A stretch of DNA of 64,000 nt, from NCBI RefSeq assembly GCF_013359595.1, contig NZ_JABFMP010000032.1, positions 1 through 64,000 on the forward strand. The letters are read 5' to 3'. Source of the DNA: Pseudomonas sp. C1C7 (lineage in GTDB: Bacteria > Pseudomonadota > Gammaproteobacteria > Pseudomonadales > Pseudomonadaceae). The position numbers were made by a program, and so were the translations under genes. Below the pieces are notes generated by a model. It was not told the origin of the DNA, ran no database searches, and was given only the letters and a program-made list of their open reading frames with translations. Shown piece by piece: positions 15,635-24,153 of this stretch. Each line of letters opens with the position of its first letter. The first letter of the stretch is position 1.

Positions 15635-17314
15635 TTACTTGAAGCAGAACTCATAGAGACAGGTCTGGAACCCATACTTGAGGTCGAACTTGCCATCGAG
15701 CACGTTGTTCTCCTTCGCGTACTGGTCCCACGCGACCAGCATTTCCTTCATTTTTGCCGGCTCGGCGCGGGAAAGGTCGCGGCTTTCGGTCGGGTCGTTC
15801 TTGAGGTTGTACAGCTGCCAGTCTGCGTTGCCGTAAGGTGGGTTGACGAAGGTGATTTTCCAATCGCCCTTGCGCAGTGCCTTGCGGCCGAACAATTCCC
15901 AGCCGATCTGACGCTGGGCCATCGCCTGACCTTCCAGCAACGGCCGCATGCTCTTGCCGCTGATGGTCTGCACCGGACGGCCATGAAAGGTTTTGCCCAG
16001 TGCAGGAACACCGGCCAGGTCCAGCAAGGTCGGCATCAGGTCCATCACATGGACCACGTCGCTATTGAGTGTTCCTTGCAGGTGGGCCTTCTTCAGCATT
16101 TTCGCGCTGATGATCGCCGGTGCACGAATGCCGCCCTCGTTGGTGAAGCCTTTGAAGAACGGATACGGGGTAGAACTGACCTGAGCCCACTGTGCACCAT
16201 AGTCGGCATAGGAGCCTTTGTGACCGAGGTTCTTCAGGCTGTTATCGAAGTCACTGGCGAGCCATTCCTTGTTACCGGGCAGATCGATCGGGCTATTGCC
16301 ATCGGCACCGTTGTCGGAGATGAACACGATGAAGGTGTTGTCCAGCTTTCCGGTTTTTTCCAGGTACTGCAGCAGACGACCGATGTGGTAGTCCATGTTG
16401 GACACCATCGCCGCATAGATTTCCATGTTGCGTGATTCACGCTGGCGCTGCTCATCGCTCAATTGGTCCCAGTTCGGGAGACCCTTGGCCATTGGCGTGT
16501 TGGGCGTGGTGTCGGTCGCGACGATCCCGAGCTGTTTCTGACGCTCCAGACGCGCCTGACGAATCGGCTCATAGCCTGCGTCGTAACGCCCCTTGTATTT
16601 ATCCAGCCAGTCATCCGGCGCATGCAATGGCCAATGAGGTGCGGTGTAAGACAAGACAGCCATGAAAGGCTTGCCATTGGCTTTGTCGGCGTCGATGTAA
16701 TCAATCAACCGATCGGTATAGAACTCGCTGGAGTAGAAGCCCTTGGGCACTTCCACCTGTTTACCGTCTTCGCGATAAATCGCTTTCGGGTCCTTGGCGA
16801 TGATCGCGTGCTGGTCATCAAAGTGGCTGGCGCCGCCCTGTACCAGAATGAAGGAGCGGTCAAATCCACGGGCCTTCGGACTGGATTCCTCGGTGCGCCC
16901 CAAGTGCCACTTACCGGTGGTGTAAGTGTTGTAACCCGCGTCCTGAAGCACCTGCCCGACCGTGACCATACGCTCGTTCAAGTAACCCTCATAACCAGGC
17001 TTGCCTTGCTGGAACGGCTGAAGCAGCTCGCCCATGTTCCCCAAACCAGCGACATGGCTGTCGGCACCGGAGAGCATCATCGCCCGGGTCGGCGAACAGG
17101 TAGGCGCCGTATGGAAGTTGCTCAGGCGTACACCCTCCTGGGCAAGCGAGTCGATATTCGGGGTGCTGATTTCACCACCGAAGCTGCCCAGGTCGCTGTA
17201 GCCCAGGTCATCGGCAACGATGATCAGGAAGTTCGGGCGCTCATCCGCGGCCATGGCTGCCTGGCTGCATACGGCAACCAGCAGGGCAAGCAAGAGATTG
17301 GTCATCCGGCTCAT
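15635..17314 (-). CDS. Periplasmic arylsulfatase
   Basis: A 559-aa type I sulfatase hydrolysing sulfate esters to release sulfate. A signal peptide (MSRMTNLLLALLVAVCSQAAMA|ADERP) puts it in the periplasm. Active-site features: Asp35-Asp36 (VADDLGYSD), Cys73-Ser-Pro-Thr-Arg77 (TCSPTRAMMLSG, Cys to formylglycine), GKWHLG, and SDNGAD as the later metal site. The best-known Pseudomonas AtsA is cytoplasmic and has no signal peptide, so this is a distinct paralogue. No formylglycine-generating enzyme gene is adjacent. It is divergent from an AraC regulator 310 bp away. Confidence 0.88.
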   Translation of the reverse strand: MSRMTNLLLALLVAVCSQAAMAADERPNFLIIVADDLGYSDLGSFGGEISTPNIDSLAQEGVRLSNFHTAPTCSPTRAMMLSGADSHVAGLGNMGELLQPFQQGKPGYEGYLNERMVTVGQVLQDAGYNTYTTGKWHLGRTEESSPKARGFDRSFILVQGGASHFDDQHAIIAKDPKAIYREDGKQVEVPKGFYSSEFYTDRLIDYIDADKANGKPFMAVLSYTAPHWPLHAPDDWLDKYKGRYDAGYEPIRQARLERQKQLGIVATDTTPNTPMAKGLPNWDQLSDEQRQRESRNMEIYAAMVSNMDYHIGRLLQYLEKTGKLDNTFIVFISDNGADGNSPIDLPGNKEWLASDFDNSLKNLGHKGSYADYGAQWAQVSSTPYPFFKGFTNEGGIRAPAIISAKMLKKAHLQGTLNSDVVHVMDLMPTLLDLAGVPALGKTFHGRPVQTISGKSMRPLLEGQAMAQRQIGWELFGRKALRKGDWKITFVNPPYGNADWQLYNLKNDPTESRDLSRAEPAKMKEMLVAWDQYAKENNVLDGKFDLKYGFQTCLYEFCFK

Positions 17315-17624
17315 TGGGTGGTTTTCTCCGTTGTTATTATTGGCTGAGCCGGCAGTATGCGAAGGCCCGGGCGTGAGCCGATAACGCGGTTGCGCAAGCG
17401 CTTATTCACCTGCGTCGTTATTTTCCCGGACAGCTGGGGAAGCGGTTGAGCGTGATTCATCATGGGCTGCATTCGGGAGGTGCTGGCTTGGCCGGACGCA
17501 TGGTAGTAGCCGGTCCTGAACCTGCAGTACAAGATAACGAACTCGCACGCTTGCGCCTGCCTGGACACATTGGCAGGCCACCCAACCGATCACCCCGGAC
17601 AAAACAAGAAAAAAGGTTACGGTG
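17315..17624. other. Divergent promoter region, arylsulfatase / AraC regulator
   Basis: 310 bp without a gene. It must contain both promoters. I see no clear palindromic operator; GCGGTTGCGCAAGCGC at about 17387-17402 is a minor inverted stretch. AAAAAAGG at about 17609 is the ribosome site of the AraC-type gene. Confidence 0.4.
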
Positions 17625-18614
17625 ATGAACACGACCACTATCGGCGGCCTCTCCCCTCCCAAAAACATTCCCTTTGCAGCGGAGCCCGTACTGCGCTCGC
17701 GCAACATCGAAGATGCCGAGGCGCTGCTCAACAACCATCTGGAAGAACGCCGGATCAGCCTTGGCGGACGGGGGACCCTGGACATCGACTTCACCCTGCA
17801 GTCCTTGCCGCAGATGAAGTTGTTCGGAGCGCAGTGGGGCCGCGAAGTGCGTGTGAGCTCAAGTCCCTTGAACAGCTGGCACGGGATTTTGCCCTTGCAA
17901 GGTACGATCAGCAGTCGTCCCGATGGGCTGCAGGCGAATGCAGGTGAGCTGCTGGTTTTCAGCCCCGGGCATGAGGTGGATGTCACCTGGCATGAAGGCG
18001 TCAAGGCGATCGTCATTACGCTGGATGCCGGATTGCTGGTCGATCACCTGGAACGCCACCATCAGACCCACGCGCTTCAGTGTCCGACCGGGACACTGTT
18101 GTTCGACAGAGATCATCGTGCCTTGCAGAGCCTGGGCAGCCTGCTGCGCCTGGTAGACAGCGAAACCGGCAACGCCTCGGGTTTGCTGGCAAACCCCACC
18201 AGCCAGTCCCATGTGCAACACCTGTTTTGCGAGAACCTGCTGCAGTTGATCCCCAGCTTGCACGCCGAGCCGCAACGTCGCCTGTTGCCGGGCACGGTGA
18301 AACGGGTGATCGATTACATCCATGCCCATCTCGACCAACCGCTGGACATCGCGCAACTGGTCAGCATCAGCGGGACGAGTCGGCGTAGTCTGGAACAGGC
18401 GTTTCGCAACGGCCTGGGGACCAGCCCGCAGCGCTATATTCAGAGCTGCCGACTGCTGGCAGTACGCAAGGTATTGCAGAAGCATCAACCCGGAGATCTG
18501 CAGCTATCGGCCTTGGCATTTCACTGGGGTTTTGCGCAACCCAGCCACTTCACCGCCGCCTACAAGCAGGCTTTCGGTGAGTTGCCATCGCAAACGCTGG
18601 CCAAGCCGCTCTGA
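17625..18614 (+). CDS. AraC-family transcriptional regulator
   Basis: A 329-aa regulator. Residues ~50-200 form the N-terminal effector domain of the OruR/FeaR-like type (FSPGHEVDVTWHEGVKAIVITLDAGLLVDHLE). Residues ~225-325 hold the double HTH (VIDYIHAHLDQPLDIAQLVSISGTSRRSLEQAFRNGLGTSPQRYIQSCRLLAVRKVL... and LALAFHWGF-type LSALAFHWGFAQPSHFTAAYKQAFGELPSQ). ATG 17625 has AAAAAAGG 8 nt upstream; GTG 17622 is less likely. Flanked by a divergent arylsulfatase and a convergent porin, it could control either. The effector is unknown. Confidence 0.85.
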   Translation: MNTTTIGGLSPPKNIPFAAEPVLRSRNIEDAEALLNNHLEERRISLGGRGTLDIDFTLQSLPQMKLFGAQWGREVRVSSSPLNSWHGILPLQGTISSRPDGLQANAGELLVFSPGHEVDVTWHEGVKAIVITLDAGLLVDHLERHHQTHALQCPTGTLLFDRDHRALQSLGSLLRLVDSETGNASGLLANPTSQSHVQHLFCENLLQLIPSLHAEPQRRLLPGTVKRVIDYIHAHLDQPLDIAQLVSISGTSRRSLEQAFRNGLGTSPQRYIQSCRLLAVRKVLQKHQPGDLQLSALAFHWGFAQPSHFTAAYKQAFGELPSQTLAKPL

Positions 18615-18643
18615 TTTTTTCATCGACGGCGTCATGACAATCA

Positions 18644-18665
18644 GGTCGCTCTACCCGGAGCGACC
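18644..18665. terminator. Bidirectional stem-loop between AraC and porin genes
   Basis: GGTCGCTC / GAGCGACC with a TACCCG loop, in the 62-bp convergent gap. The stem is 8 bp; a short T-run (TTTTTT) lies 18 bp to its left, on the AraC side. Confidence 0.5.
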
Positions 18666-18676
18666 ACCATCCCGAT

Positions 18677-19963
18677 CTACCAGAACTTCCAGGTGTAAGT
18701 GGTCATCACCCGGTTTTCGTCATAGTCGTTGCCATGCTTGAACTGGGCATTGATGTTGCGCCACTCCATCCCCACACCCTTCAATGGCCCACTCTGAATC
18801 ACATACGCCAGGAACAGGTCGCGCTCGCTTTCAGCGCTGTCACTCAGATCACCACCGCGATCAATGCCGGTACCGCGAATGTAACGGGTGGTCAGGGTCA
18901 GTCCGGGCATCCCCATGGCCGCGAAGTCATAGTCGTAACGGGCCTGCCAGGAACTCTCGTTGGGCTTGATGAAAGCCACGGCTGACCAGTTCACCAGATA
19001 GGGTTGCGGGGCGAAGCCATTCAGGGTCGGGAAGGTGCTGTCGCCCAGCATGCGTTGGTAACCCACGCCGAAACCATGTCCGCCTTTTTTCAAGGTGGTC
19101 ATGACACCGTAGGAGCGGTTGTCGATTTTGCCGTACAGCGCGTCCCCCGCTTCCTTGTTGTTGAAGTAGCGAAGATCGGTCTTCAGGCGGTAGCCGTCAC
19201 CCAGGTCGGAATTGAGTGTCAGGCCCAGGTAATGCTGCCGGTAAATGTCCTCCAGTTGCCCGTAAAAATAGCTGGCCGACAGGTTGGGACCGAAGGCGTA
19301 GGTGGCGCCGGCGAAGTCCAGGCCATCGCTGGGGTAGCGCGGCCCGCCGGGCCTGGTGAACAGGTACATCTTTTCGCTGTTGGAGGATTCGCGGGTACTG
19401 ATCTCGGTGAATCGCCCGCCCGTCAGGGTCAGGTCGTCTATCTCGTTGGACTTGATCACGGCACCGTGGAAGGTAGTCACCAACTGCCGGGAATCGTCCT
19501 GAAAGGCGACCGGGAGCGTCGGCCGGTGCTCACCGATTTTCAGCTCGGTCTTCGACCAGCGAACCTTGGCGGTCAGCGCTGCCCGGCCGTAGTCCCTGGC
19601 CTGCTCCTGCTTGCTTTGGCTGTAGGGCAAGACGCTGTCCGGGCCACGACCGCCGCCACCGTCAAGGCGATAGGCGTATTGCGCGGCCGCATCGAGACCG
19701 AACTCCAGCGGCCCCTGGGTATAACCGGAGGTAAAGCGCAGATCGAAACCCTGGCTCCAACTGCCATCGCGCGAGGTTCTCGGGTTATCGCCCTTGAAGT
19801 CGCGGTCGACATAAAAATTGCGCAATCCAAGGTTCAACTGACTGTCTTCGACAAAGTCGGCTTGCGCAGCCAACGGCATCATCACCCCGATCAGCCCCAT
19901 GGCCTTCAGGTGTTTCGCAGCACAATACACAGGACGCGGCACAGCGGTGTACATCGGGTTCAT
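18677..19963 (-). CDS. OprD-family outer-membrane porin
   Basis: A 428-aa porin of the OprD/OccK type, a monomeric 18-strand barrel specific for small carboxylates or amino acids. A long signal region (KAMGLIGVMMPLAAQA|DFVEDS) precedes LNLGLRNFYVDRDF, family-typical SWSQGFDLRFTSGYTQGPLEFGLDAAAQYAYRLDGG, and a C-terminal MTTYTWKFW ending in the aromatic residue recognised by the BAM complex. ATG 19963 has AGAGGT upstream. It lies directly downstream of the sigma-54 regulator of the p-cresol cluster on the same strand, so uptake of an aromatic acid or phenolic is a reasonable guess. Confidence 0.88.
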   Translation of the reverse strand: MNPMYTAVPRPVYCAAKHLKAMGLIGVMMPLAAQADFVEDSQLNLGLRNFYVDRDFKGDNPRTSRDGSWSQGFDLRFTSGYTQGPLEFGLDAAAQYAYRLDGGGGRGPDSVLPYSQSKQEQARDYGRAALTAKVRWSKTELKIGEHRPTLPVAFQDDSRQLVTTFHGAVIKSNEIDDLTLTGGRFTEISTRESSNSEKMYLFTRPGGPRYPSDGLDFAGATYAFGPNLSASYFYGQLEDIYRQHYLGLTLNSDLGDGYRLKTDLRYFNNKEAGDALYGKIDNRSYGVMTTLKKGGHGFGVGYQRMLGDSTFPTLNGFAPQPYLVNWSAVAFIKPNESSWQARYDYDFAAMGMPGLTLTTRYIRGTGIDRGGDLSDSAESERDLFLAYVIQSGPLKGVGMEWRNINAQFKHGNDYDENRVMTTYTWKFW

Positions 19964-20085
19964 GGCTACCTCTACACATTTTTATTGTTGTTGTAGAGGT
20001 TCAGTATCCGCAGCCTGCCCCCAGGCCGTTATCGTCTGCGCGTGGTGACTAGCGGCGCAGCGCAGGTATTACAAGCCGGACGGCG

Positions 20086-21942
20086 TTAACTGCCCTTGAG
20101 TCGATAACTGACTTGCGCGCGGCTCATGCCGAGCATCTGCGCGGCCGCCGTGATGTTGCCGCCAGAGCGTTCCATGGCCAGGCGCACCAGGTGCAGTTCG
20201 ATATCTGCCAGGGGTGTATTCAGCACTCGCTGACTTCCGGAAACGAAGGCCTGCAAGCCTTCCAGCATCGGCTCGTGAATGGCTTTTGCCCCACTGCCCT
20301 CCTCCATCGAGCAAGCGGGTGCCCGCACCTTATCGGGCACTTCATCACGACGCTCGACAGCCGACAGCCGCCCCTCGGGAGTCAGGCCGATCGCCGTGTC
20401 CATCAACGGCGCGCCGACTTCGGCCAGATGCACGATGTCGATGACCTCGCCATCACCGGCACTGATCACGCCGCGCTCGATCAGGTTCTGCAGTTCACGA
20501 ATATTGCCGGGAAACCGATACGTGAGCAGCGCGTTGACCAGCCTCGTACTGAAGCCCGCCAACCGACGTCCGTGACGCTGGGTGAAATGACGCAGAAAGT
20601 AGCTCATCAGCAACGGGATATCTTCGCGACGCTCGCGCAACGGCGGCAGATGAATGGGGAACACATTGAGTCGGTAGAACAGGTCTTCCCGGAAACGCCC
20701 CGCCTCGACTTCACGACGCAGATCCAGGTTGGTCGCGGCGATGACCCGTACATCCACCCGAATCGGCACGGTGCCGCCGACGCGCTCGATTTCGCCTTCC
20801 TGCAACGCGCGCAGAATCTTGCTCTGGGCACTGAGGCTCAAGGTCGCAATTTCGTCGAGGAACAACGTCCCGCCATGGGCCCGCTCGAAACGACCGGGAC
20901 GCGAACGCTCGGCCCCGGTAAAGGCGCCACGCTCGACCCCGAACAGCTCGGCCTCCACGAGGTTCTCCGGCAAGGTCGCGCAGTTGAGTGCCACAAGCGG
21001 CAGATGCTGCCGGGAACTGGCCTGGTGCAGCGACCGGGCGAACAGTTCCTTGCCGACACCCGATTCCCCGGTCAACAACACCGTCGCCTGGGTCGGCGCG
21101 ACCCGGTGCAGTAATTGCGTGGCCACCACGAACGCTGCCGAAATGCCCACCAGCGGTTTGCTGTCGTCGGCGTCCTCAAGCTCGGCAACGCGGGTCTCGG
21201 TGCCCGAGGCATAGGTGCTACGACTGAGAAAGTCACCGGGATCCAGATAAGCCAGGTCGACATCGATGTCGTCCCACTGATCGGCCGGTTTGCCAACGAT
21301 GCGGCAGGCCGGATGGCCCATCGAGCGGCACTCAAGCTCACGAAACACGACCAGCCGCCCCAGCAGGGACGAGGCGTAACCGCTGGCGTAACCGATTTCC
21401 ATCCAGCAGGCCGGCTCGCCGCCCAGGCCATAGGCGGCAATGTGTTCGTCGTCTTCCAGTGAGTTGTGCCAGAGGAATTCGGAATAGAAATGACCGACGC
21501 CGGAGTCGATCTCGAAGCGCACCACCTCGACGTTGACCATGCCTTCGAGCATGTGCAGCCGCGGCCCGGCGCTATACAAGCTGGCGTCGTCACCGTCTGG
21601 CCACTGTTCGCTGACTTGCGCGGCGTCACGGGCGCCGGCCTGCCAGCCAATGCGCGTGAGCAGGCCACGTGCCTTGTCGAATCCCAAAGCCTCAATCAGC
21701 TCGCGGCGGATGGACCCGAACGCAGAGCCTTGCATCAGCATCATGCGCTGGCCGCACAACCAGATACTGCCATCCTGCGGAGCGAACGCCACGGTCTGCG
21801 CCAATTGCTCGGCCGAGGGCAGGCCGCTGGTTCCGAACTGACTGGCGCGGTCGACGATCAGGCGCTTGTGCCGGCCTAGCATCTGCTTGAGGAAGTCTTC
21901 GTCGGCGGGACGGCCGGTCTTGGTAGACGGAGTTCGAGTCAT
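20086..21942 (-). CDS. XylR/DmpR-type sigma-54-dependent activator of the pch operon
   Basis: A 618-aa regulator. Residues ~15-140 form the XylR-type sensor domain (GSIWLCGQRMMLMQGSAFGSIRRELIEALG). Residues ~155-220 form the V4R domain (SEFLWHNSLEDDEH, then CWMEIGYASGYASSLLGR, ECRSMGHPACRIVGKP). Residues ~265-500 are the AAA+ module with Walker A TGESGVGKE, the GAFTGA sigma-54 contact loop, Walker B GGTLFLDEIA and the arginine-finger region. A Fis-type HTH ends it (GGNITAAAQMLGMSRAQVSYRLK). Relatives bind aromatic effectors directly. It is divergent from pchA with a -24/-12 promoter in between, so it probably activates the operon in response to p-cresol or a related phenol. Confidence 0.9.
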   Translation of the reverse strand: MTRTPSTKTGRPADEDFLKQMLGRHKRLIVDRASQFGTSGLPSAEQLAQTVAFAPQDGSIWLCGQRMMLMQGSAFGSIRRELIEALGFDKARGLLTRIGWQAGARDAAQVSEQWPDGDDASLYSAGPRLHMLEGMVNVEVVRFEIDSGVGHFYSEFLWHNSLEDDEHIAAYGLGGEPACWMEIGYASGYASSLLGRLVVFRELECRSMGHPACRIVGKPADQWDDIDVDLAYLDPGDFLSRSTYASGTETRVAELEDADDSKPLVGISAAFVVATQLLHRVAPTQATVLLTGESGVGKELFARSLHQASSRQHLPLVALNCATLPENLVEAELFGVERGAFTGAERSRPGRFERAHGGTLFLDEIATLSLSAQSKILRALQEGEIERVGGTVPIRVDVRVIAATNLDLRREVEAGRFREDLFYRLNVFPIHLPPLRERREDIPLLMSYFLRHFTQRHGRRLAGFSTRLVNALLTYRFPGNIRELQNLIERGVISAGDGEVIDIVHLAEVGAPLMDTAIGLTPEGRLSAVERRDEVPDKVRAPACSMEEGSGAKAIHEPMLEGLQAFVSGSQRVLNTPLADIELHLVRLAMERSGGNITAAAQMLGMSRAQVSYRLKGS

Positions 21943-22026
21943 GGAAAGTCAACGCGAGGCAGTCAGGTGACCGATGAGTATGCCCCGCCGTCCTCTCGGG
22001 TCAATCCACTGATGATCATCCGGGCC

Positions 22027-22045
22027 GGTTACCTGTCCGATAACC
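22027..22045. promoter_or_regulatory. Candidate upstream activating sequence for the pch regulator
   Basis: GGTTA-CCTGTCCGA-TAACC is an inverted repeat, overlapped by a second one, CCTGT...ACAGG (22032-22052). It lies about 170-190 bp upstream of the -24 element, the usual distance for enhancer binding by XylR/DmpR proteins. Inferred from position and symmetry. Confidence 0.4.
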
Positions 22046-22216
22046 GCACAGGTTCTGCTCCCCCGAAGATGGAACGTCGAGCTTTCAACAAGCGGCGAAT
22101 TCTCTGCATAAATTTCTGCAAAACGGCTTTCCAGTCAGCGCCCACGGCACGCTTCGCGCAACCATAAACAAACGTATCCAACTGTTTTAAAAGGAAATTA
22201 ATCCGATAAACCGACA
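22046..22216. other. Rest of the pch divergent control region
   Basis: 171 bp between the candidate enhancer site and the -24 box, AT-rich near the promoter. It should include an IHF-type bend site, but I could not point to one with confidence. No gene. Confidence 0.3.
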
Positions 22217-22232
22217 TGGCACGATAAGTGTT
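22217..22232 (+). promoter_or_regulatory. Sigma-54 (-24/-12) promoter of the pch operon
   Basis: TGGCAC-GATAA-GTGTT fits the TGGCAC-N5-TTGCW layout with a perfect -24 box and GT in place of the -12 GC. It would start transcription near 22243, about 34 nt before pchA, whose ribosome site is GAGAGGTGA. The divergent sigma-54 activator supports it. Confidence 0.55.
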
Positions 22233-22276
22233 AACGGGCACCTGCGCACTTTAATAAAAAGAGAGGTGACCTCGAC

Positions 22277-23761
22277 ATGACTACTCCACACGCCATTCGC
22301 CCTGCCTATCAGAGCCTTGAATTGCAGCCACTCGCCGGTCAATGGCGAGCCGGCAGCACCGATCGGCCGCTTGATGTGTTTGACCCCTTTACCCAGACGC
22401 GCTTGCTGCAAATCACCTTGGCCAATCGCGACGACCTCGACGCTGCCTACCGCAAGGCACGCGAAACTCAAGAAGATTGGGCAACCAAAGGGCCGGCCGA
22501 ACGTGGCCAGGTGCTGCTTAACGCGGTGAAAATCTTCGACGAACGCCGTGAAGAAATCATCGACTGGATCATCCGCGAGTCCGGCAGCACACGCGTCAAG
22601 GCGCAGATCGAATGGGGCGCCGCCCGCGCCATTACCCTGGAGTCCGCCAGCCTGCCTGGCCGTGTTCATGGGCGCATTCTTGCCTCCAACATTCCCGGCA
22701 AGGAAAGCCGCGTGTATCGCAGGCCTTTGGGCGTCATCGGTGTGATCAGCCCGTGGAACTTCCCGTTCCACCTGACCGCCCGCTCACTGGCACCGGCCCT
22801 GGCGCTGGGCAACGCAGTGGTGGTCAAACCGGCCAGCGACACCCCGGTCACCGGCGGCCTGTTGCTGGCGCGCATCTTCGAGGAAGCCGGGTTGCCGGTC
22901 GGCGTGCTCAGCGTGGTGGTCGGCTCCGGCGCGGAAATCGGCGACGCCTTCGTCGAGCACCCGGTCCCGGCGTTCATTTCCTTCACCGGTTCGACTCAGG
23001 TCGGACGCAACATCGGCCGTATCTCCAGCAGCGGTGAATACCTCAAGCACGTTGCCCTGGAGTTGGGTGGCAACAGTCCATTCGTGGTCCTGGCCGATGC
23101 CGACGTTGAGCTGGCCGTCAGTGCCGCCGTGGTGGGCAAGTTCCTCCACCAGGGGCAAATCTGCATGGCGATCAACCGCATCATCGTCGAAGAGCCGCTG
23201 CTGGAAACCTTCACCCGCCGATTCGTCGAACGCGTCAAGGCACTGCCCTGTGGCGACCCGAACGATGCGGACACCGTGGTGGGCCCGGTGATCAATCAAA
23301 AGCAGCTGGCGGGACTTCAGGAGAAGATCGCCACCGCCCAGGCTGAAGGCGCAACGTTGTTGGTTGGCGGACAAGCCCAGGGCAACGTTTTGCCGCCGCA
23401 CGTGTTCGGCCAGGTCACCGCCGACATGGAGATCGCCCGGGAAGAAATCTTTGGCCCGCTGGTCGGCATCCAGTGCGCTCGTGACGCCGCGCATGCCCTT
23501 GAATTGGCCAACAACAGTGAATACGGACTCTCAAGCGCGGTGTTCACCTCCAGCCTGGAGCGTGGCGTGCAGTTCGCCCAGCGCATCCACGCCGGCATGA
23601 CCCACGTCAACGACATCCCGGTCAATGACGAACCCAACGCACCCTTCGGTGGTGAAAAGAACTCGGGGCTGGGTCGCTTCAACGGCGACTGGGCGATCGA
23701 CGAATTCACCACCGACCACTGGATCACCCTGCAGCACGCGCCAAGAGCGTATCCGTTCTGA
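22277..23761 (+). CDS. pchA: 4-hydroxybenzaldehyde dehydrogenase (pch operon)
   Basis: A 494-aa NAD(P)-dependent aldehyde dehydrogenase. It has the cofactor-binding GVISPWNFPFHLTARSLAPALALGNAVVVKPASDTP, FTGSTQVGRNI, general base Glu262 (ALELGGNSPF) and nucleophile Cys296 (HQGQICMAINR). As first gene of a pchA-pchC-pchX-pchF cluster it should oxidise 4-hydroxybenzaldehyde, the product of p-cresol dehydrogenase, to 4-hydroxybenzoate in the cytoplasm. A related vanillin- or benzaldehyde-type substrate range cannot be excluded from sequence. Start ATG 22277 follows a strong GAGAGGTGA. 46 bp separate it from pchC. Confidence 0.85.
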   Translation: MTTPHAIRPAYQSLELQPLAGQWRAGSTDRPLDVFDPFTQTRLLQITLANRDDLDAAYRKARETQEDWATKGPAERGQVLLNAVKIFDERREEIIDWIIRESGSTRVKAQIEWGAARAITLESASLPGRVHGRILASNIPGKESRVYRRPLGVIGVISPWNFPFHLTARSLAPALALGNAVVVKPASDTPVTGGLLLARIFEEAGLPVGVLSVVVGSGAEIGDAFVEHPVPAFISFTGSTQVGRNIGRISSSGEYLKHVALELGGNSPFVVLADADVELAVSAAVVGKFLHQGQICMAINRIIVEEPLLETFTRRFVERVKALPCGDPNDADTVVGPVINQKQLAGLQEKIATAQAEGATLLVGGQAQGNVLPPHVFGQVTADMEIAREEIFGPLVGIQCARDAAHALELANNSEYGLSSAVFTSSLERGVQFAQRIHAGMTHVNDIPVNDEPNAPFGGEKNSGLGRFNGDWAIDEFTTDHWITLQHAPRAYPF

Positions 23762-23807
23762 GCAAGACCCCATGAACCCACATTCCAATAAGAAAGCGGA
23801 GTACGAA

Positions 23808-24143
23808 ATGTCTTCACTCCTCAACCGCCCAGTGCTGAAACGGACCCTGTCCGCCTGCCTTGCCCTGCCCTTTTTCGTGCTGGCGGGTACTGCGGCTGCC
23901 GATGGCGACGGCGTCTGGAAAGGCGGAGAAAACGTCTATGCCAAGGTGTGCGGTCACTGCCACGAAAAACAGGTCGGACCGCAAATCACCGGGCGCCAGC
24001 TGCCAGCACCGTACATCACCGCAATCGTGCGCAACGGTTTTCGGGCCATGCCGGCCTTCCCCGCCTCGTTCATCGACGATGACTCGCTGCAACAGGTCGC
24101 CGAGTACATTTCCAGAACGCCAGCCCCGGCGGCCAAGCCGTGA
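23808..24143 (+). CDS. pchC: p-Cresol methylhydroxylase cytochrome c subunit
   Basis: A 111-aa periplasmic class I cytochrome c. The signal peptide ends near GTAAA|DGDG. Haem attachment is at Cys48-Gly-His-Cys51-His52 and the probable axial Met is in RNGFRAMPAFPASF. The sequence VRNGFRAMPAFPAS.IDD.SL.QVAEYIS matches the known PchC subunit, which docks on PchF and takes electrons one at a time from its FAD. ATG 23808 has CGGAG 6 nt upstream; an earlier in-frame ATG at 23772 lacks one. The spacing to pchX is 10 bp. Confidence 0.88.
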   Translation: MSSLLNRPVLKRTLSACLALPFFVLAGTAAADGDGVWKGGENVYAKVCGHCHEKQVGPQITGRQLPAPYITAIVRNGFRAMPAFPASFIDDDSLQQVAEYISRTPAPAAKP

Positions 24144-24153
24144 GGAGCCAGCC

